DNA from: Porticoccaceae bacterium UBA4026
GTDB lineage: Bacteria > Pseudomonadota > Gammaproteobacteria > Pseudomonadales > Porticoccaceae
NCBI GenBank assembly: GCA_002382445.1
Contig: DGAQ01000048.1
Span: 4,524-19,113 of the forward strand
DNA: 14,590 nt
Direction of reading: 5' to 3'
The notes below the pieces were generated by a model. It was given only the letters and a program-made list of their open reading frames with translations. It was not told where the DNA came from and made no database searches. Below, in pieces: positions 11,953-14,590 of the stretch. Position 1 is the first letter of the stretch. Every line of letters starts with the position of its first letter. Position numbers and translations under genes: made by a program.

Positions 11953-14544
11953 TCAGCTACCACCAAACTTCCTGATGAAGCGAATGCCGTATTCTCTTGG
12001 ACGATTAGTATAGAGCGTATCTACATGCATTCGGCCTTCGTCGAGGTTTTGTTGCGTGTAACCCCCTTGAGCTCCATGAGCGTAGATAACGCGTTCGTCA
12101 GTAATGTTATTCAAGAAGGCAGAAATCTCCCAATCATCTGATTTCAATCCAACGCTGAAATCACCAATATTATAGGATGGATTAGTCCAAGTTGGCAGGG
12201 AGTTCAGAGAACCATCCTCATTCACAAAAGGAGTATTTTCAAGATCTGCAATTCGATCGCCACTGTAAGACCACTGTAAGCGCGCATAAGCATCAGCATT
12301 GAGAGATGGTACAGCCCAATTATAGGTTGCCCATATACCGCCTGTGAGCTCGGCTGTCAGCGGCAAACGAGTACCAGCCGGAACAGTCAAATCACCCAGA
12401 GCTAAGACAGTGTCTGTTTCAGCGTTTATCATCTCCATATTCATGCCGAGCGAAATATGGTCAGTAGGATTCCAAGCAAAATCAGCATTAATGCCATTAA
12501 TGTGCGCATCACCAGCATTAAATACACCTTTTTGCCACGGCTGACCACAAATTCCTGCAATTGCGTCAACATCTTCGTCTTCACAAGGACCATATGATGG
12601 ATCAACTAATTCAAACTGGTAACCCTTCCAGTTCATATTAAAGATTGTCAATGAGAGCGTAGCAGTATTGTCAGCAAAAGATCCTTTATAGCCAATCTCG
12701 CTATTTACCATCTCGTCAGCTTCGTATCTTTTAGGGAATGCTGCATCGCCGCGCTGGCGATTAGTCCCGCCTGGTCGATAGCCAACTGTCCAGAGTGCGT
12801 AAACCATACTGTCATCATTCAGATCATAGGAAACAGATAGTTTTGGAACAAACTCTTTAGTCTCTCCAGTTAGCAATTCTCTGCTGGTTACTCCCGAACC
12901 ATCGATATCTAGATATCCTGAAGGATGCTCTTCGTAGTAGAGAACTTCATCTGATCTGTCAAAGTACCTAGCGCCAAAGGTGACGTCAGTTTTGTCACTT
13001 AAATGCCACGTCAATTCACCAAAAACGGCCGTTTGCTCAGCAGTGGACATACTGTTGGAGTACCAGCTTTCTCTTGCCTCAGGATATGTTCCGCCATATG
13101 TCGCCTCATACCATGCTAATGATATAGAATCTTGATACAGGCTATTTTCAGCACCTATGGCCGACTGCCTTCCATTTTCGTTTGCAGTTGGATAACCGTA
13201 GTCCTCTTCCCAGCCGTAGCTGTTTTCTTCATAATATAAACCGGCTAACCAATCAAAAGTTTCGCCTTGACTTGATAAACGAATTTCTTGAGTAAAGCGG
13301 TCTGCATACTCCTTGTCTTGGTATCCAGATAAATAATCACCCTCGACAGTCGGCGCGATACAGTACTTACCTTCAGCATACATATAGCCTTGACCACCAC
13401 TTGTAGCGAAGTAGTAAGGCGCGTAAGTGGCAGCATCCCCTGCATACTCGATACAGTAGTAGGCAGAATAAAACTTGTGGTAGTTGGTGTTATCTTGAAT
13501 AAAGAAAAGATCGTAATCATAGTAGGAGGTTGCCGACACCAGCTGAGCAAATCCTAGATCACCTTGAATAACCAGAGAGCTAACGTTGTAGTCTGTCTCT
13601 CGCATTTCTTCATTGTAGCGAATAGTTTTCAGATCTCCGACGTTGTCATCAAAGCCACCAAAGGACCCAGAGTCTGTTTTTTGTGTGAGGTAGGATAGGG
13701 TTGCATCCCAAGATTCATTGATGTCCCAGCGAACTGCGGCGCGCCATCCTTTTACCTTGTGATCATTAATATCTTCTCCAACCACATCGGCGTTATCTAA
13801 GGTTCCCCAGCCTGATGGAGAGCGCCCATAAATAGCGTCAGCCTTTAAATCATTGGTAATGGTGCGCCCGAAAACATTGTCAATATAGCCGCCATCTTTA
13901 GCGTTAAAGGCAACAATACGCGCCGCTAACTTATCATCAACAAGTGGAATGTTGATTACGATAGAACCATCGTGGCTACCTTCGCCTGCAGAGCTACCTC
14001 GGAAGGCGCCATCTATAATAATCTCTGATACATTCATTTCAGGTTTATTAGTAACAATTTTTAACGTGCCTGCTTGAGAGTCAGAACCGTAAAGCGTACC
14101 CTGAGGTCCTGTAAGGGCCTCAACGCGCTCAATATCCACCATTCGAATAGACGGTTGCTGCCCTGTGGTGGTGAGTGCTATTTCATCTAAATACACAGAG
14201 GAAGTCGACTGACCTACATAGCCTTCACTCGTGGTTGCGCCTCGGAAAACTATGTTTGAAGAGCCTGCACCATAATCCACAACAGTGACAGATGGCATAA
14301 ATCTACTGTAGTCAGATAGACCCCTAGCACCCATATCTTTTAGATCATCACCAGAAAGAGCCTGGATACTTGAAGGAATTTCTAAGACCGATTCGGTTCT
14401 CTTTCGTGCGGTCACTAACACTTCTTCAATAGACCGAGACGAGACTTCTTCGTCTTGCGCGTAAGCAAAAGAAGTTAATCCTAAAGCGGCAGTAATTGCC
14501 GCAGCTAACGGCGTTATTTTGATTTTAAAATTCTGATTACTCAT
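11953..14544 (-). CDS. TonB-dependent outer-membrane receptor, substrate unknown
   Basis: An 863-residue energy-coupled outer-membrane transporter. It has a signal peptide (about 1-29, cleavage after SFAYA), the TonB box IEEVLVTA (39-46), and a plug domain (about 53-168) with VFRGATTSEGY, VYLDEIAL and the ALTGPQGTLYGSDSQAGTLK segment that ends in the barrel junction IVTNKP. The rest is a beta-barrel with tyrosine-rich extracellular loops. The loop around 352-412 has Cys364 and Cys395, and another around 648-672 has Cys654 and Cys666, probably two disulfides. The last strand REYGIRFIRKF is followed by GGS, so the usual terminal Phe is not quite last. No ligand-specific gene lies beside it, so the substrate (siderophore, glycan, peptide or other) cannot be named. 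GGGGAG precedes the ATG by about eight bases, and a TetR-like inverted repeat lies just upstream. Confidence 0.95.
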   Translation of the reverse strand: MSNQNFKIKITPLAAAITAALGLTSFAYAQDEEVSSRSIEEVLVTARKRTESVLEIPSSIQALSGDDLKDMGARGLSDYSRFMPSVTVVDYGAGSSNIVFRGATTSEGYVGQSTSSVYLDEIALTTTGQQPSIRMVDIERVEALTGPQGTLYGSDSQAGTLKIVTNKPEMNVSEIIIDGAFRGSSAGEGSHDGSIVINIPLVDDKLAARIVAFNAKDGGYIDNVFGRTITNDLKADAIYGRSPSGWGTLDNADVVGEDINDHKVKGWRAAVRWDINESWDATLSYLTQKTDSGSFGGFDDNVGDLKTIRYNEEMRETDYNVSSLVIQGDLGFAQLVSATSYYDYDLFFIQDNTNYHKFYSAYYCIEYAGDAATYAPYYFATSGGQGYMYAEGKYCIAPTVEGDYLSGYQDKEYADRFTQEIRLSSQGETFDWLAGLYYEENSYGWEEDYGYPTANENGRQSAIGAENSLYQDSISLAWYEATYGGTYPEARESWYSNSMSTAEQTAVFGELTWHLSDKTDVTFGARYFDRSDEVLYYEEHPSGYLDIDGSGVTSRELLTGETKEFVPKLSVSYDLNDDSMVYALWTVGYRPGGTNRQRGDAAFPKRYEADEMVNSEIGYKGSFADNTATLSLTIFNMNWKGYQFELVDPSYGPCEDEDVDAIAGICGQPWQKGVFNAGDAHINGINADFAWNPTDHISLGMNMEMINAETDTVLALGDLTVPAGTRLPLTAELTGGIWATYNWAVPSLNADAYARLQWSYSGDRIADLENTPFVNEDGSLNSLPTWTNPSYNIGDFSVGLKSDDWEISAFLNNITDERVIYAHGAQGGYTQQNLDEGRMHVDTLYTNRPREYGIRFIRKFGGS

Positions 14545-14566
14545 ACAATTACACTCCCCAAATATG

Positions 14567-14580
14567 AATGAATGTTCATT
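14567..14580. promoter_or_regulatory. Inverted repeat AATGAA-TG-TTCATT upstream of the TonB receptor gene, TetR-like operator
   Basis: Two exact 6-base arms separated by two bases form a 14-base operator-like site 23-36 bases before the receptor start codon, in its 5' untranslated or promoter region. The shape resembles sites of TetR/AcrR-family repressors (GAATGAnnGTTCATTC-like). No such regulator gene is in the window; it could lie just beyond base 14590. Confidence 0.5.
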
Positions 14581-14590
14581 TTATTAGATC

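Noticed and set aside
13245..13550. 101-codon frame on the minus strand inside the TonB receptor gene
   Set aside because: It is in a different frame of the same strand within a continuous receptor sequence and has no independent support.
1..14590. Mobile elements, CRISPR arrays, tRNA or rRNA genes, phage or defence genes
   Set aside because: No transposase, integrase, regularly spaced repeats, cloverleaf with a tRNA-like 3' end or defence-type protein was seen on either strand.

Overview
The window looks like ordinary chromosome from a marine-type gammaproteobacterium with moderate G+C. Pointers are secD-secF in the standard order, a BkdR-type Lrp regulator facing a branched-chain keto acid dehydrogenase operon as in Pseudomonas, and a long TonB-dependent receptor with an N-terminal IEEVLVTA box of the kind common in Cellvibrionales-like marine bacteria. 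The assignment is by recognition of protein families only; no rRNA or other phylogenetic marker is present.

Layout. 1-1430: end of secD and all of secF (Sec translocon accessory subunits), closed by a hairpin terminator. 1465-2952 (minus): a thioredoxin-fold protein with an unusual cysteine spacing, and a crotonase-family (enoyl-CoA hydratase/isomerase) protein. 3172-4530 (plus): an omega-amino acid (beta-alanine):pyruvate aminotransferase, divergent from the crotonase gene. 4572-5009 (minus): a small lipoprotein. 5207-5686 (minus): bkdR-like regulator. 5960-9393 (plus): bkdA1-bkdA2-bkdB, encoding E1 alpha, E1 beta and E2 of the branched-chain 2-oxo acid dehydrogenase complex, with no E3 gene following. 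9405-10721 (minus): a secreted metal-dependent amidohydrolase. 10954-11886 (plus): an uncharacterised protein that looks like a beta-propeller. 11953-14544 (minus): a TonB-dependent receptor, with a strong terminator shared with the preceding convergent gene and a TetR-like inverted repeat upstream of its start.

How the genes fit together. The middle of the window is a catabolic region. The bkd operon would oxidatively decarboxylate the keto acids of valine, leucine and isoleucine to acyl-CoAs. The crotonase protein could act on enoyl-CoA intermediates. The aminotransferase makes malonate semialdehyde from beta-alanine, or methylmalonate semialdehyde (a valine pathway intermediate) if it accepts 3-aminoisobutyrate. 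A short element, ACCTAGGTGAT, occurs both in the aminotransferase promoter and just upstream of bkdR, which would fit joint control but is unproven. The right-hand third (secreted amidohydrolase, propeller protein, TonB receptor) suggests uptake and processing of some external substrate that cannot be named from sequence.

I found no mobile element, CRISPR array, tRNA, rRNA or phage gene. No stretch longer than 300 bases lacks a gene; the longest intergenic region (5687-5959, 273 bases) is the bkdR/bkdA1 divergent promoter. I do not see a clearly new multi-gene system. The best leads are the shared promoter element, the mitochondrial-type E1 pair without its own E3, and the uncharacterised histidine-rich propeller protein.
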